Source: CANLBN01 sp965230205
Lineage (GTDB): Bacteria > Pseudomonadota > Gammaproteobacteria > Pseudomonadales > Cellvibrionaceae
NCBI GenBank assembly: GCA_965230205.1
Contig: OZ245996.1
Location: 930,001 to 994,000, forward strand
Reading direction: 5' to 3'
DNA length: 64,000 nt
Under the pieces are notes generated by a model that ran no database searches, was not told the origin of the DNA, and saw only the letters and a list, made by a program, of their open reading frames with translations. The position numbers were made by a program, and so were the translations under genes. Below are positions 1 to 9,031 of the stretch, in pieces (positions within the stretch are counted from its first letter, which is position 1; every line of letters begins with the position of its first letter).

Positions 1-381
1 ATCCATTAAAGGACGAAGCACATACGCGCATTCAGCAATGTCCCCATGAGGAATAGCAGAACCCTCATACTCACCAATCCATTCGCCGCACAACAACAAG
101 TCTATATCTAAACTGACAACATCGATATTTCTTTGCCTACCCTGTTGATCTTCTATACTTCTTAACACAGGCTTAATGTCATTGACAGCTAATTCAGTTT
201 GAAAAGCGACCACTAAATTATAGTAAAACAAGCTTTCCTCTAAGCCAGGGCCATTAGCCATACTTTTATACACAGGGGAAATACAGAGCTCACCAAATTT
301 ATCAGACAAATTATCCAATGCTGCACAGATATTTTTTTCACGCTGGATATTACTACCGATACTGACAACAATCTGAACCAT
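1..381 (-). CDS. folK: 2-amino-4-hydroxy-6-hydroxymethyldihydropteridine pyrophosphokinase (partial)
   Basis: Cytoplasmic folate enzyme that transfers pyrophosphate from ATP to 6-hydroxymethyl-dihydropterin. The gene starts at the ATG at 379-381 (minus strand) and runs off the left edge, so only the first 127 of about 160 residues are present. Family motifs are visible: the N-terminal VVSIGSNI block, the DIDLLLCG metal-binding stretch (two acidic residues), and the IPH...YVLRPL block near the edge. A GAGATGG ribosome-binding stretch precedes the start. It lies 20 bases downstream of folB, so tsaD-folB-folK look like one transcription unit. The C-terminus cannot be assessed. Confidence 0.9.
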   Translation of the reverse strand, partial: MVQIVVSIGSNIQREKNICAALDNLSDKFGELCISPVYKSMANGPGLEESLFYYNLVVAFQTELAVNDIKPVLRSIEDQQGRQRNIDVVSLDIDLLLCGEWIGEYEGSAIPHGDIAECAYVLRPLMD

Positions 382-401
382 CAAGCCATCTCAAAACAGG
401 T

Positions 402-752
402 CTATTTAGAGCGTTCTATTTCAACACCAACACTTGCAGCGGTTGGTATGACATCTGTTTTGCTAACAGAGACTTTCACCCAAGAGACATCAAAGTTGCT
501 CAGTATCAAATCCGCGATACGCTCAACAAAAGTTTCCAATAATTTAAATTGCCCTTCATCAGCCAGTGCAGAAACGCGATCACAGACTTCGGCATAGTTA
601 ACAACATATTGAAAATCATCCGTCTCAGCCGCTTTCGTTATATCAACCTGCATTTCCAAATCAATAAATAGACGCTGCTTAACCTGCCTTTCCCAAGGAA
701 ATAACCCGATAATTGTTTCCAGCTTTAATTGGCGGACAATGACTTTATCCAT
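402..752 (-). CDS. folB: Dihydroneopterin aldolase
   Basis: Cleaves 7,8-dihydroneopterin to 6-hydroxymethyl-dihydropterin and glycolaldehyde, supplying the FolK substrate. The 116-residue protein is a usual length for the family and starts MDKVIVRQLKLETIIGLFPW, with the typical IGLFPWER stretch. An open frame extends upstream, but the ATG at 750-752 matches the family start and overlaps the end of tsaD by 8 bases (745-752), which suggests translational coupling. The GVEIER ending is also typical. It is followed closely by folK. Confidence 0.93.
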   Translation of the reverse strand: MDKVIVRQLKLETIIGLFPWERQVKQRLFIDLEMQVDITKAAETDDFQYVVNYAEVCDRVSALADEGQFKLLETFVERIADLILSNFDVSWVKVSVSKTDVIPTAASVGVEIERSK

Positions 753-1821
753 TATTTTCTCCAAACTTATTATCATTATAAGAAAGTGAGGAAAGTTCAT
801 CTAAGGGCCAACGCGCCTTCACTTTTACACCCAGTTCTTCAACTTGTTTTGCCAACAAACGTTGACATCCTGCATAAGCAATCATGGCACCGTTATCAGT
901 GCAAAACTCATGACGTGCATAAAATACCGCCGAATTAATTTTCTTCAGGGCCGCTTCAAGGCGCTCCCTCAATCGTTGATTCGCAGAAACACCGCCAGCA
1001 ATAACCAGGCTTGATAAGCCTTCTTGCTCCAAAGCACGACGGCATTTAATCACTAAAGTATCAACAACAGCTTCCTGGAAAGCATGAGCAATATCAGCAC
1101 ACGTTTGCTCATCAGGCAAACCTGATTGCTCAGCATTTTTTTGAGCCTGATCCGCGACGGTATTCAGCGTAAAGGTTTTCAAGCCACTAAAGCTAAAATC
1201 TAGACCAGGCCGATCAACCATGGGACGAGGAAAGGTAAAACGTCCCGGAACACCTTTCAAAGCATAGCGAGCAATCTGCGGTCCACCGGGGTAATCAAGG
1301 TCCAGCATTTTAGCTGCCTTATCAAAAGCTTCCCCTGCTGCATCATCAAGAGACTCACCCAACAACGAATATTGACCAATAGCATCAACACGCACCAACT
1401 GCGTATGACCTCCAGATACCAGTAAAGCAACAAATGGAAATTGTGGCGGACTCTCTTCTAACATCGGCGCCAACAAATGCCCTTCCATATGGTGAACCCC
1501 GATAGCAGGAACGCCTAAACTAAATGCTAATGCCCGGCCAGCACAGGCACCTACCATTAAAGCACCCACCAGGCCAGGACCATTGGTAAAGGCAACACCA
1601 TCAATATCTGACTTATGTAATTGGCACTCATGCAGTAAAGCATCAATCAATGGCAATAGCTTACGCACATGATCACGAGATGCTAGCTCCGGCACTACGC
1701 CACCATATTCACCATGCAAGTCAATCTGACTATAGAGCTCATGCCCTAATAACCCGTGTTCGCTATCATAAAGTGCAACCCCGGTTTCATCACAGGAGGT
1801 TTCTATACCCAATATGCGCAT
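745..1821 (-). CDS. tsaD: tRNA N6-adenosine threonylcarbamoyltransferase TsaD
   Basis: Catalytic subunit that moves the threonylcarbamoyl group onto A37 of ANN-decoding tRNAs, acting with TsaB, TsaE and TsaC-type partners. The 358-residue protein begins MRILGIETSCDETG. The frame is open five codons further upstream, but the family starts at this methionine. The HHMEGH motif supplies the metal-binding histidines, and the LVSGGHTQL and VAGGVSANQRLR-type blocks are present. First gene of a minus-strand unit with folB and folK, divergent from rpsU. This is the common tsaD/rpsU neighbourhood of gammaproteobacteria. Confidence 0.96.
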   Translation of the reverse strand: MRILGIETSCDETGVALYDSEHGLLGHELYSQIDLHGEYGGVVPELASRDHVRKLLPLIDALLHECQLHKSDIDGVAFTNGPGLVGALMVGACAGRALAFSLGVPAIGVHHMEGHLLAPMLEESPPQFPFVALLVSGGHTQLVRVDAIGQYSLLGESLDDAAGEAFDKAAKMLDLDYPGGPQIARYALKGVPGRFTFPRPMVDRPGLDFSFSGLKTFTLNTVADQAQKNAEQSGLPDEQTCADIAHAFQEAVVDTLVIKCRRALEQEGLSSLVIAGGVSANQRLRERLEAALKKINSAVFYARHEFCTDNGAMIAYAGCQRLLAKQVEELGVKVKARWPLDELSSLSYNDNKFGENNG

Positions 1822-2068
1822 CGCTATCTCAGCCAAATAATCGTGTGTAAAATGGGCGCATCATACCAGAAGCGCTACCAAAGACTTAAAAAGTCCTACC
1901 TCCAACAGTGTAATTCGAATAAAAGCACGAAGCACTGTTTAAATTGCTTGTAGTGATTGATTGTAGTGTGTAAAATCTGCGCCCCTTGAAGAAGCCTCTT
2001 TGGGTAATCCATCGCTGATGTTGATACTTATATGATGCTTACACTGTTAATTACATACAGGAAGATCC

Positions 2069-2284
2069 ATGCCTTTTGTTAAACTGAAAGAAAACGAGCC
2101 ATTTGATATCGCTCTGCGCCGTTTTAAGCGCTCTTGTGAGAAAGCAGGCGTATTGTCTGAAATTCGCCGTCGCGAGCACTACGAGAAGCCAACAACTGTT
2201 CGTAAACGTAAAGCTGCTGCTGCAGTTAAGCGTCACGCTAAAAAAGTACAGCGCGAATCACGCAAGTTTCATCGTTTATACTAA
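2069..2284 (+). CDS. rpsU: 30S ribosomal protein S21
   Basis: Small-subunit protein that assists initiation on mRNAs. The 71 residues are strongly basic, starting MPFVKLKENEPFDIALRRFK and ending in a lysine/arginine-rich tail (RKFHRLY), as in the family. An AGGAAG ribosome-binding site lies just before the ATG. In many relatives rpsU is followed directly by dnaG and rpoD. Here yqeY follows, and dnaG is about 12 kb away. Confidence 0.97.
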   Translation: MPFVKLKENEPFDIALRRFKRSCEKAGVLSEIRRREHYEKPTTVRKRKAAAAVKRHAKKVQRESRKFHRLY

Positions 2285-2356
2285 GCTAAAACCCTGATTT
2301 CGGGGAAGCACAGACCTTTCCCGATGATCAACCAAATATTTAGCCAATAATAAAAG

Positions 2357-2806
2357 ATGAGTTCTGAACTTCAAAGCACCATTCATAACGAGATGAAACT
2401 GGCTATGAAAGCTAGGAATAAACCTCGTCTGGGTGTTATACGCCTGATTCAATCTGAATTTAAACGCATAGAAGTTGATGAACGCATCGAGCTTGATGAC
2501 GCCCGTGTATTGGCTGTTCTAGATAAGATGGTCAAACAGCGTCGAGATTCAGCAAAACAGTACGAAGATGCTGGCCGCGATGAATTAGCCGAACAAGAAC
2601 ATTTCGAAATTAGCATCATCACTGAATTTCTCCCACAACCGCTTTCTGATGAAGAAATAAATGCATTAATCGATGATGCAGTCTCTTCTACTGGCGCTAG
2701 CGGCATGCAAGGCATGGGACAAGTGATGGGCATTCTCAAGCCCAAGCTTCAAGGGCGTGCGGATATGGGTAAAGTAAGCGGACTTGTAAAAGCAAAACTT
2801 ACATAA
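2357..2806 (+). CDS. yqeY: GatB/YqeY domain protein
   Basis: Small 149-residue cytoplasmic protein of the YqeY family, related to the tail domain of the tRNA-dependent amidotransferase subunit GatB. Family hallmarks include the N-terminal MKLAMKARNKPRLGVIRLI-type helix, the KQRRDSAKQYEDAGR block, and the C-terminal MGQVMG.LKPKLQGRADMGKVS block. It lies 72 bases downstream of rpsU on the same strand and is commonly linked to rpsU. Its biochemical role is not settled; a tRNA-binding role is inferred from the GatB relationship. Confidence 0.9.
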   Translation: MSSELQSTIHNEMKLAMKARNKPRLGVIRLIQSEFKRIEVDERIELDDARVLAVLDKMVKQRRDSAKQYEDAGRDELAEQEHFEISIITEFLPQPLSDEEINALIDDAVSSTGASGMQGMGQVMGILKPKLQGRADMGKVSGLVKAKLT

Positions 2807-2986
2807 ACACCCAGCCAGCCCGGCTTTCAAACGAAACATTACCGATAGATATTGTGTAAGCATCGGTTAGATGTGTGCCTTTTCTACCTCATTAAAATTA
2901 ATCAATGTCACTACAGTTTCCGAGCTGTCAAAAGTAGCGAACCCATCAAAAAGATGGCCTCTAACAACGTTACAACAACATCTAAT

Positions 2987-4591
2987 TTACGGCCATACCC
3001 GGATGCCGCTTGCATCATAATCGTTAAGGCGTTGCCACACATAAGCATTTAGTGCGGCAAAGTCGTTGGCAATAAGCGGGCTTATCGATGCTGGAGCACG
3101 ATAAGTATTCGGTGGCTGCTGCCTATACGTTGCCTGAAACGTTACCAAGCCTGCCAAGAAATACAAATCATCATAACCATGAGGTGCGCTATCCTCATAA
3201 AGATCTGAGACAGCAAGCCTTGATGCCTGTAGCGCTGGGTTAGTCAAGATATCAGCAATAATTGGCCCTACAGGAATCATATAAATATCAGCACCAGGCC
3301 TTGCAGATACGACCAAATTGTAATATTCAATAAACCACTGATGATACGAGCCTCTCGCGATATTGTAGTAATTTTGGAGCATTTGCGGACTTGGCGGGAA
3401 CGGGTCTCCTAACTCAGGCCAATGCTCATAAATATAAACTGGAACACCAGGCTGACTCACTGCTAAATAATCTAATACACCCAGCAGATTGGATGTTTGA
3501 TTTGCAGGCGCATCGTATTGAACGTAATTAAGCGGCATATAAATAATATTGTTTAATGATTGCGCCTCAAATGAGGAGCCGGCGAGCCAGCTCTGAGCTA
3601 CTGAAGAATAGCCAGTCTGTGGCTCTGTCGCGGATGGCAGGGTGTTTGCCGTTATATCAAAATGACCATTAGTTTCATATGTCACACCCGCTGCCGATGC
3701 AAAATCATTAATCCACAATGGTGTTGCTGCACGCGTGCTCACATTATGCTGCCACAAAGAATGGTGAAAAGCATATTGTTCAATGGAAGTGACGGGCGCA
3801 GGCCCACCACCGACAACTATTGGGGCAACAATAACATTTAGACTGGCATTTGCAGTATTACCAGCAGCATCGCTAACAGAATAATTAACCGTATAGCTAC
3901 CAGCAGTTGTCATATCGACATTGTTCGTTTGAATGACCGCCAGAACCCCATCAATATTATCTATAGCGGTCGCTATTGGCGGTGTAAATGAATTACCTAC
4001 ACTCAGGTTAATTCTACTGCCATCAGTGTAATTACCCTCACCAATGGTAATAGTTGGCTCTTCAGTATCTGCAACTACCGAAACAGTAGTAACTGTCCAG
4101 CGATCTATAACACCCCCCACATTTAACAAAACATCCACATCATCGGCATTATTAGCACTGCTTGTCACCATTAACTGGACTGTATTTCCATTACTGACAG
4201 TTCTAGCACGATCACTGTAAGCTCCACCATTAACAGCGTACCGCCCTCCAGAAATACTAATCGGTGATGGGGCATTGATACCCGTTATAGTTATAATATC
4301 TGACTCAGTAACAGTATCCGGTGCAACCCCCACTTGATCAGTAAAGCGGAAATTTTCAGGAATAGTATCAACTTCTGGGGGTTCAGTTTCGGGAGGAGTC
4401 GTCTCAGGAGGTTCATTTTCTGGAGGCGCTTCACCACTTTGGCTACCGCCACCACTTGTCTCACCACCACTTACTTCACTACCACCAGAATTAGCGCTAG
4501 TGTTATCAGAATCATTTCCACAAGCAATTAGCATAGAAATACTGACAATTAATATTGCCAACAAGCGGAAACTTTTATAATAGAAAAACAT
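2987..4591 (-). CDS. Secreted lipoprotein with Ig-like modules and an SGNH-hydrolase-like C-terminus
   Basis: A 534-residue predicted lipoprotein. The signal peptide ends in a lipobox (LIAC, Cys24). Residues about 30-75 form a low-complexity Gly/Ser then Pro/Glu linker. Residues about 78-170 form a beta-rich module (TESDIITITGINAPSPISI) of a type repeated in many secreted proteins of marine bacteria. Residues about 172-258 look like a DUF5011/HYR-type Ig-like domain (SYTVNYSVSDAAGNTA). The last about 260 residues are unassigned but SGNH-hydrolase-like: FHHSLWQHN in place of the nucleophile block, and a late Asp/His-containing APHGYDDLYFLAGL segment. Enzyme activity is inference. A GGGAG ribosome-binding site precedes the ATG, and a strong hairpin lies just upstream. 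Confidence 0.7.
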   Translation of the reverse strand: MFFYYKSFRLLAILIVSISMLIACGNDSDNTSANSGGSEVSGGETSGGGSQSGEAPPENEPPETTPPETEPPEVDTIPENFRFTDQVGVAPDTVTESDIITITGINAPSPISISGGRYAVNGGAYSDRARTVSNGNTVQLMVTSSANNADDVDVLLNVGGVIDRWTVTTVSVVADTEEPTITIGEGNYTDGSRINLSVGNSFTPPIATAIDNIDGVLAVIQTNNVDMTTAGSYTVNYSVSDAAGNTANASLNVIVAPIVVGGGPAPVTSIEQYAFHHSLWQHNVSTRAATPLWINDFASAAGVTYETNGHFDITANTLPSATEPQTGYSSVAQSWLAGSSFEAQSLNNIIYMPLNYVQYDAPANQTSNLLGVLDYLAVSQPGVPVYIYEHWPELGDPFPPSPQMLQNYYNIARGSYHQWFIEYYNLVVSARPGADIYMIPVGPIIADILTNPALQASRLAVSDLYEDSAPHGYDDLYFLAGLVTFQATYRQQPPNTYRAPASISPLIANDFAALNAYVWQRLNDYDASGIRVWP

Positions 4592-4612
4592 TGATATAGA
4601 CTCCCATTGCCA

Positions 4613-4649
4613 CCAATTATTTTTACATCCCTCTTGTAAAAATAATTGG
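4613..4649 (-). promoter_or_regulatory. Perfect 15-bp inverted repeat in the 5' leader of the lipoprotein gene
   Basis: Arms 4613-4627 and 4635-4649 are exact reverse complements (CCAATTATTTTTACA) with a 7-base loop. On the minus strand the loop reads AGAGGGA, which resembles a Shine-Dalgarno sequence. The likely real ribosome-binding site (GGGAG, about 4600) follows the hairpin. No T-tract follows on the minus strand, so it does not look like a plain terminator. A leader RNA structure or a protein-binding palindrome are both possible. Confidence 0.5.
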
Positions 4650-4839
4650 CAACAAATAAATATAGCTGTACTTCAATCATTGAAGAGCACATAGATTTAA
4701 AAAATAAATCTGCGCTGCATTTGAGGTAACTAAAATAAGGAGTTTTTACTCAGAAAAAACACATTAACAACTTTATGTTTACCGGTATATAGCTTAATTA
4801 AAGTGTTACTGACTGCTAGGATCAAGTACTGCAAACCCT

Positions 4840-4903
4840 TGATGTGAACTGGTTTCAATATTTTACGCTGCAATATTCCATATATTTCGAGTAGTTCACA
4901 TTA
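4840..4903. repeat. Nested inverted repeat upstream of phoD
   Basis: Outer arms TGATGTGAACT (4840-4850) and AGTTCACATTA (4893-4903) match at 10 of 11 positions, and two AATATT blocks lie between them. It could be a binding site for a dimeric regulator or a cruciform. Function unknown. Confidence 0.4.
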
Positions 4904-5123
4904 AATTTTTAATATCACAAACACTAACATTTTTTTTACAAGTCAGTTAAATAACCAAAGGAAATTAGCCCGAAATTAAATATAACATTTCATTTTTTCG
5001 GTTATAAAAGGCAGGAGCACCTTTCCATATTCTTATCGACGTCATATAAGCTTAATTAAATATTAATCAAGGCTTCACACATATCCGCCAAGGTAACTAG
5101 AAAATACATTAAAGGTGGTAATT

Positions 5124-6866
5124 ATGGGTAAGTTTTCTCGTCGTGATTTTCTGCGTGCCTCAGCCATAGGCATCGCATTTGCTCCGGCCATTGCATCAGC
5201 TCAATATGATAGTTTTTTTCCCTTCGATAACAATAAAGACAACCTGAGCTTTAAACATCAAGGAGCATTCTGGCAAGGCGTCGCCAGTGGTGACCCTCTC
5301 ACTGATGCGGTAATTATATGGACGCGAGTCACACCTCTAAATGAGGAGAGAAAAGGTATTACCGTTGGTTGGGAAGTAGCAACAGATGATGAATTTCACA
5401 ATATCATACGACGAAGTCATAGCATTGTGACTCAAGAAACTGACTACACCATAAAAGTAGACGTTCAAGATTTAGACCCTGGAACAACCTATTACTACCG
5501 CTTTCTTACCGATAGCAATACGTCAACTGTTGGGGTTACCAAAACACTGCCCGTATATACGTCGAAGGTTAAATTGGCTGTTCTATCTTGCTCCAATTAT
5601 CCAGCAGGCTACTTCAATGTATATCTGGAAGCCGCAAGACAACAAGGCGAACTGGATGCTGTTGTTCACTTGGGTGACTATATTTATGAGTACGGACAAG
5701 GTGGGTATGCAACGCAAGACGCTGACGCCATTGGCCGCAGCTTCTTATCTGATAACGATACAGAAATATTAACTCTCAAGGATTATCGTCGCCGTTACGA
5801 GCAATATCGCAGCGATATAGATTTGCAGATATTACATGCAAGCGCTCCCTGGATCTGCGTATGGGACGACCATGAAATCACGAATGATACCTGGCGCGAA
5901 GGTGCCGAGAATCACAATGAAGGAGAAGGTGACTTCTTTGAGCGTAAGGCACAAGCCTTAAAAGCTTATTTTGAATGGATGCCCATTCGCCCTGTGGTAG
6001 AAGGCGATAATGAAATTATTTATCGGCAGTTTAAATTCGGCGATTTAGTTAACTTGATGATGCTGGATACACGCGTTATTGCCCGCGACCAACAATTAAG
6101 TTATGCCAATTACATCGGTGCTGACGGCAGCTTTAATCAAGCTCAATTTACTGCTGACATTTCAGACCCAAATAGAACCTTACTAGGCTTTGAACAATTA
6201 GATTGGTTACAAAATACGATGGCATCATCCAGTGCTATCTGGCAGGTTTTAGGTCAGCAGGTATTAATGGGGCGCATGAATTTACCTGCCGAACTGCTGC
6301 TTAATTTGAGGCCTGGTGCCGATGTGTTAACCGTATTCTCTGAACTGGCCACGATCAAAGCTAGGATATTGGCTGGCGATCCAACTGTAACTCCTCAAGA
6401 AGAAGCTCGAGTTAATACAGCACTCCCCTACAATCTTGATGCCTGGGATGGCTATTTTATTGAAAGAGAGCGAGTCTTGGGTACAGCGAAAAGTTTCAAT
6501 AAAAATCTTGTTGTATTAGCTGGAGACACCCATAATGCTTGGGCAAATAATCTGACCAACCTTCAAGGCGAAGCCGTTGGTGTAGAATTCGCAACCTCAT
6601 CAGTCACCTCCCCAGGCTTAGAAGATTTTCTTTCTTTACCACAAGAAGCGTGGCCTGCTACTGAGCGAGCCTTTGAATTATTAATTGATAATCTGCAATA
6701 TCACAACGTTGGTGATCGAGGCTATTTACTCGTTACATTTACCGAAGAAAAAGCTGAAGCCGAATGGGTGTATGTAGACAACATTCTTTCTAACTCATTC
6801 AGCCTCCGAAATGATCGCAATAAATTAATCAGCGTTAATACCAACGAGAATAAGCTCGATATATAA
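5124..6866 (+). CDS. phoD: PhoD-family alkaline phosphatase/phosphodiesterase, Tat-exported
   Basis: Secreted metallophosphoesterase that would release phosphate from organic phosphoesters. A twin-arginine signal (SRRDFLRAS, residues 5-13) followed by a hydrophobic stretch indicates folded export by Tat. An N-terminal PhoD beta domain precedes the catalytic part, with the metal-ligand blocks SCSNYPAGYFN (about 155-165), HLGDYIYEYG (about 182-191), WDDHEITNDTW (about 247-257) and a late GDTHNAW. The 580-residue length fits the family. The ATG at 5124 was chosen because AGGTGG lies five bases before it; a GTG nine bases upstream is also in frame. Single gene, convergent with the ABC exporter gene. 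Confidence 0.9.
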   Translation: MGKFSRRDFLRASAIGIAFAPAIASAQYDSFFPFDNNKDNLSFKHQGAFWQGVASGDPLTDAVIIWTRVTPLNEERKGITVGWEVATDDEFHNIIRRSHSIVTQETDYTIKVDVQDLDPGTTYYYRFLTDSNTSTVGVTKTLPVYTSKVKLAVLSCSNYPAGYFNVYLEAARQQGELDAVVHLGDYIYEYGQGGYATQDADAIGRSFLSDNDTEILTLKDYRRRYEQYRSDIDLQILHASAPWICVWDDHEITNDTWREGAENHNEGEGDFFERKAQALKAYFEWMPIRPVVEGDNEIIYRQFKFGDLVNLMMLDTRVIARDQQLSYANYIGADGSFNQAQFTADISDPNRTLLGFEQLDWLQNTMASSSAIWQVLGQQVLMGRMNLPAELLLNLRPGADVLTVFSELATIKARILAGDPTVTPQEEARVNTALPYNLDAWDGYFIERERVLGTAKSFNKNLVVLAGDTHNAWANNLTNLQGEAVGVEFATSSVTSPGLEDFLSLPQEAWPATERAFELLIDNLQYHNVGDRGYLLVTFTEEKAEAEWVYVDNILSNSFSLRNDRNKLISVNTNENKLDI

Positions 6867-6876
6867 AATACAAATT

Positions 6877-6905
6877 ATGACGCACTGCCTATACCGGTGC
6901 GTCAT
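6877..6905. terminator. Probable bidirectional terminator between phoD and the ABC exporter gene
   Basis: ATGACGCAC (6877-6885) and GTGCGTCAT (6897-6905) form a perfect 9-bp stem with an 11-base loop, placed between two convergent stop codons. A/T runs on both sides are short, so termination is likely but not textbook. Confidence 0.6.
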
Positions 6906-6918
6906 TTACACCCAGTAT

Positions 6919-8796
6919 TTATTGATAACCTTTTGCCTGAAGATTAAATAATTTAGCGTACACACCTTTCAGTTTAATCAGCTCTTGATGAGATCCCATC
7001 TCAATTACTCTACCTTTATCCATTACCATAATTTGGCGCGCTGTACGTACCGTAGAAAAACGATGAGAGATCAGTATCGTCATTTTTTCTGTCATCGTTG
7101 TACTAAACTCACTAAAAATATCGGCTTCTGCTTGCGCATCCATTGCCGCTGTCGGCTCATCTAAAATTAACACTCGAGCATTTTCACGCATAAAAGCTCT
7201 TGCCAAGGCTATTTTTTGCCATTGACCACCTGACAATTCCTGCCCATTCTTAAACCAACGTCCCAGCTGTGTTTGATATTTTTCTGGTAGATCATTAATA
7301 AATGAAGCCGCTTGACCTTTATTAGCAGCCTGCTGCCATAAAATTTCCTGTTCAATTTTGTCAACACGGCCTACACCAATATTTTCTCCTGCTAATAATT
7401 GATAACGAATAAAGTCCTGAAAAATAACACCAATTTGTTGACGAAGTTTATCTTTATTCCAGTCACCAAGGTCTGTTCCATCAAATAATATTTTTCCTTC
7501 ACTAGGCTTATATAAACGTGTCAACAATTTAATCAAGGTAGTTTTTCCTGAGCCATTCTCACCCACTATTGCAAAACTATCACCAGGGCGAATATGAAAA
7601 GAAACATTACTTAACGCTGCTTGCTTTTTATTATTTTCATCCTCACCATCATAATAAAACGTGACATTTTCAAAACGAACACCATCACCAGGGGCAGCCC
7701 CGACAGTAACACCCCCAACAGATTCCAAACCCGGCTGTTCTAAAAACTCATATAAATTAGATAAATATAAATTATCCTCATACATACCACTGATAGAACT
7801 GAGGCTTGCCTTGATAGCACTCTGCCCTTGCTTAAATACCATTAAATACATTGTCATCTGGCCAATCGAAATATCGCCTTTAATGGTAGCCACAATTACC
7901 CAAGCAAAGGCGATATAAAAAACCACACTACCAATAATATCCATTAACAAGCCCCAGCTATCACGCCGAATTGTTAACAAGCGGTCTTCTTTGTAGAGCT
8001 TATTAAAAATACTGTGATATCGGTCCAGGAAAAGTTGACCTAAACCAAACAATTTAATTTCTTTAACATTATCTTCTCTCGCCAATAATGTTTCTAAATA
8101 ATTTTGTTGGCGGGCTTCGGGGGAGCGCCACCGAAATAAACTAAAGGCCTTATTAGAAAAATACGTTTCAGCAAAAAAACCTGGCAATGCAGCAGCAAGT
8201 AACATCACTATAATCCAAGGGGAAAACTGCCCGAGTAAAACGGCAAACCCCGTTAGTGCTATGGCATTCTGCAACAAACCAAATGTTTTATTGACCAGCC
8301 CTAACGGACGAGTAGACGCCTCTCTTCTTGCTCGAACCAACTTATCGTAGAATTCTGAGTCTTCGAACTGTGCCAAACTTAATGTTTGCGCTTTCTCTAA
8401 CAGCAGCCAATTGACTCGATGTCCTAACAAGCCGCGAAACAATGACTGAATGGCAGAAATACCACGCTGACAAACCATTAAACCAATAACGAGTAACGCT
8501 TCGATAAAAAAGAAAGAGATTAAATCAGAAGGTATTATCGCCTCCATCCAGCCACGACTAATATCGGTTCTCACGGAGCCACTAACAGACTCGTACACTT
8601 TGGCTGCCTCAAGCACGCCATCGACAATCAACTGGCCGATGTAAGCAACTCCTGTCGGCAATATACCCGCCACCAAGGTTAAGATGGCAAGAAAAACGGT
8701 ATAACGAGCAGATGTCTGCCATACCAACTCGATAGCTTGGCGACTATAAGAAAAAACACCCAAAAATCGCTGAATTACCCCTTTAAAATCGATCAT
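6919..8796 (-). CDS. ABC exporter, fused membrane and ATPase domains
   Basis: A 625-residue half-transporter of the MsbA/ABCB architecture, acting as a dimer in the inner membrane. The N-terminal about 350 residues hold about six hydrophobic segments (for example TVFLAILTLVAGILPTGVAYIG). The C-terminal ATPase has Walker A GENGSGKTTL, a Q-loop (IFQDF), signature LSGGQ, Walker B VLILDEPTAAMD, and the H-loop histidine in ISHRFSTVR. No protease or accessory gene adjoins it, so the substrate is unknown; lipid, peptide or drug are all possible. Single gene, divergent from katG. Confidence 0.88.
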   Translation of the reverse strand: MIDFKGVIQRFLGVFSYSRQAIELVWQTSARYTVFLAILTLVAGILPTGVAYIGQLIVDGVLEAAKVYESVSGSVRTDISRGWMEAIIPSDLISFFFIEALLVIGLMVCQRGISAIQSLFRGLLGHRVNWLLLEKAQTLSLAQFEDSEFYDKLVRARREASTRPLGLVNKTFGLLQNAIALTGFAVLLGQFSPWIIVMLLAAALPGFFAETYFSNKAFSLFRWRSPEARQQNYLETLLAREDNVKEIKLFGLGQLFLDRYHSIFNKLYKEDRLLTIRRDSWGLLMDIIGSVVFYIAFAWVIVATIKGDISIGQMTMYLMVFKQGQSAIKASLSSISGMYEDNLYLSNLYEFLEQPGLESVGGVTVGAAPGDGVRFENVTFYYDGEDENNKKQAALSNVSFHIRPGDSFAIVGENGSGKTTLIKLLTRLYKPSEGKILFDGTDLGDWNKDKLRQQIGVIFQDFIRYQLLAGENIGVGRVDKIEQEILWQQAANKGQAASFINDLPEKYQTQLGRWFKNGQELSGGQWQKIALARAFMRENARVLILDEPTAAMDAQAEADIFSEFSTTMTEKMTILISHRFSTVRTARQIMVMDKGRVIEMGSHQELIKLKGVYAKLFNLQAKGYQ

Positions 8797-8834
8797 CGAT
8801 CAAACATTCCTAGCTAAGCGCCACTTTATAAGCA

Positions 8835-8849
8835 ATAGCATATATCTAT
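8835..8849. promoter_or_regulatory. Possible OxyR-like half-element upstream of katG
   Basis: ATAG-N7-CTAT occurs at 8835-8849, which is half of the four-box OxyR consensus. A weaker CTTT box lies seven bases upstream, and the other expected box is absent. It is about 180 bases from the katG start. Chance occurrence is quite possible in this AT-rich stretch. Confidence 0.25.
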
Positions 8850-9031
8850 CAATCAACCCCAATTAATAAACCCGCATGATAGTTAAAAATTATTAAGCAG
8901 AGACATATAATTAATTAGAACAATAAGCCCCGACAAATCTACACTGTAACGGTACATCAAAAGCCAATTCCGAAATATTTCCGCTGTGATGTTGGCACAT
9001 TCAATAAATACACATTTCGAGAGGAAAGATT

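Larger units (their letters stand above)
4592..5123. other. AT-rich divergent intergenic region between lipoprotein gene and phoD
   Basis: This 532-base region holds no convincing gene. It carries a perfect 15-bp inverted repeat near the lipoprotein start (4613-4649) and a wider nested inverted repeat (4840-4903). I looked for a Pho box upstream of phoD and saw no clear copy. Confidence 0.6.

Noticed and set aside
1756..1953. 65-codon frame across the tsaD start and upstream region
   Set aside because: Overlaps tsaD on the opposite strand and shows no coding features.
4592..5123. Pho box before phoD
   Set aside because: No pair of CTGTCAT-like repeats at the correct spacing was seen.
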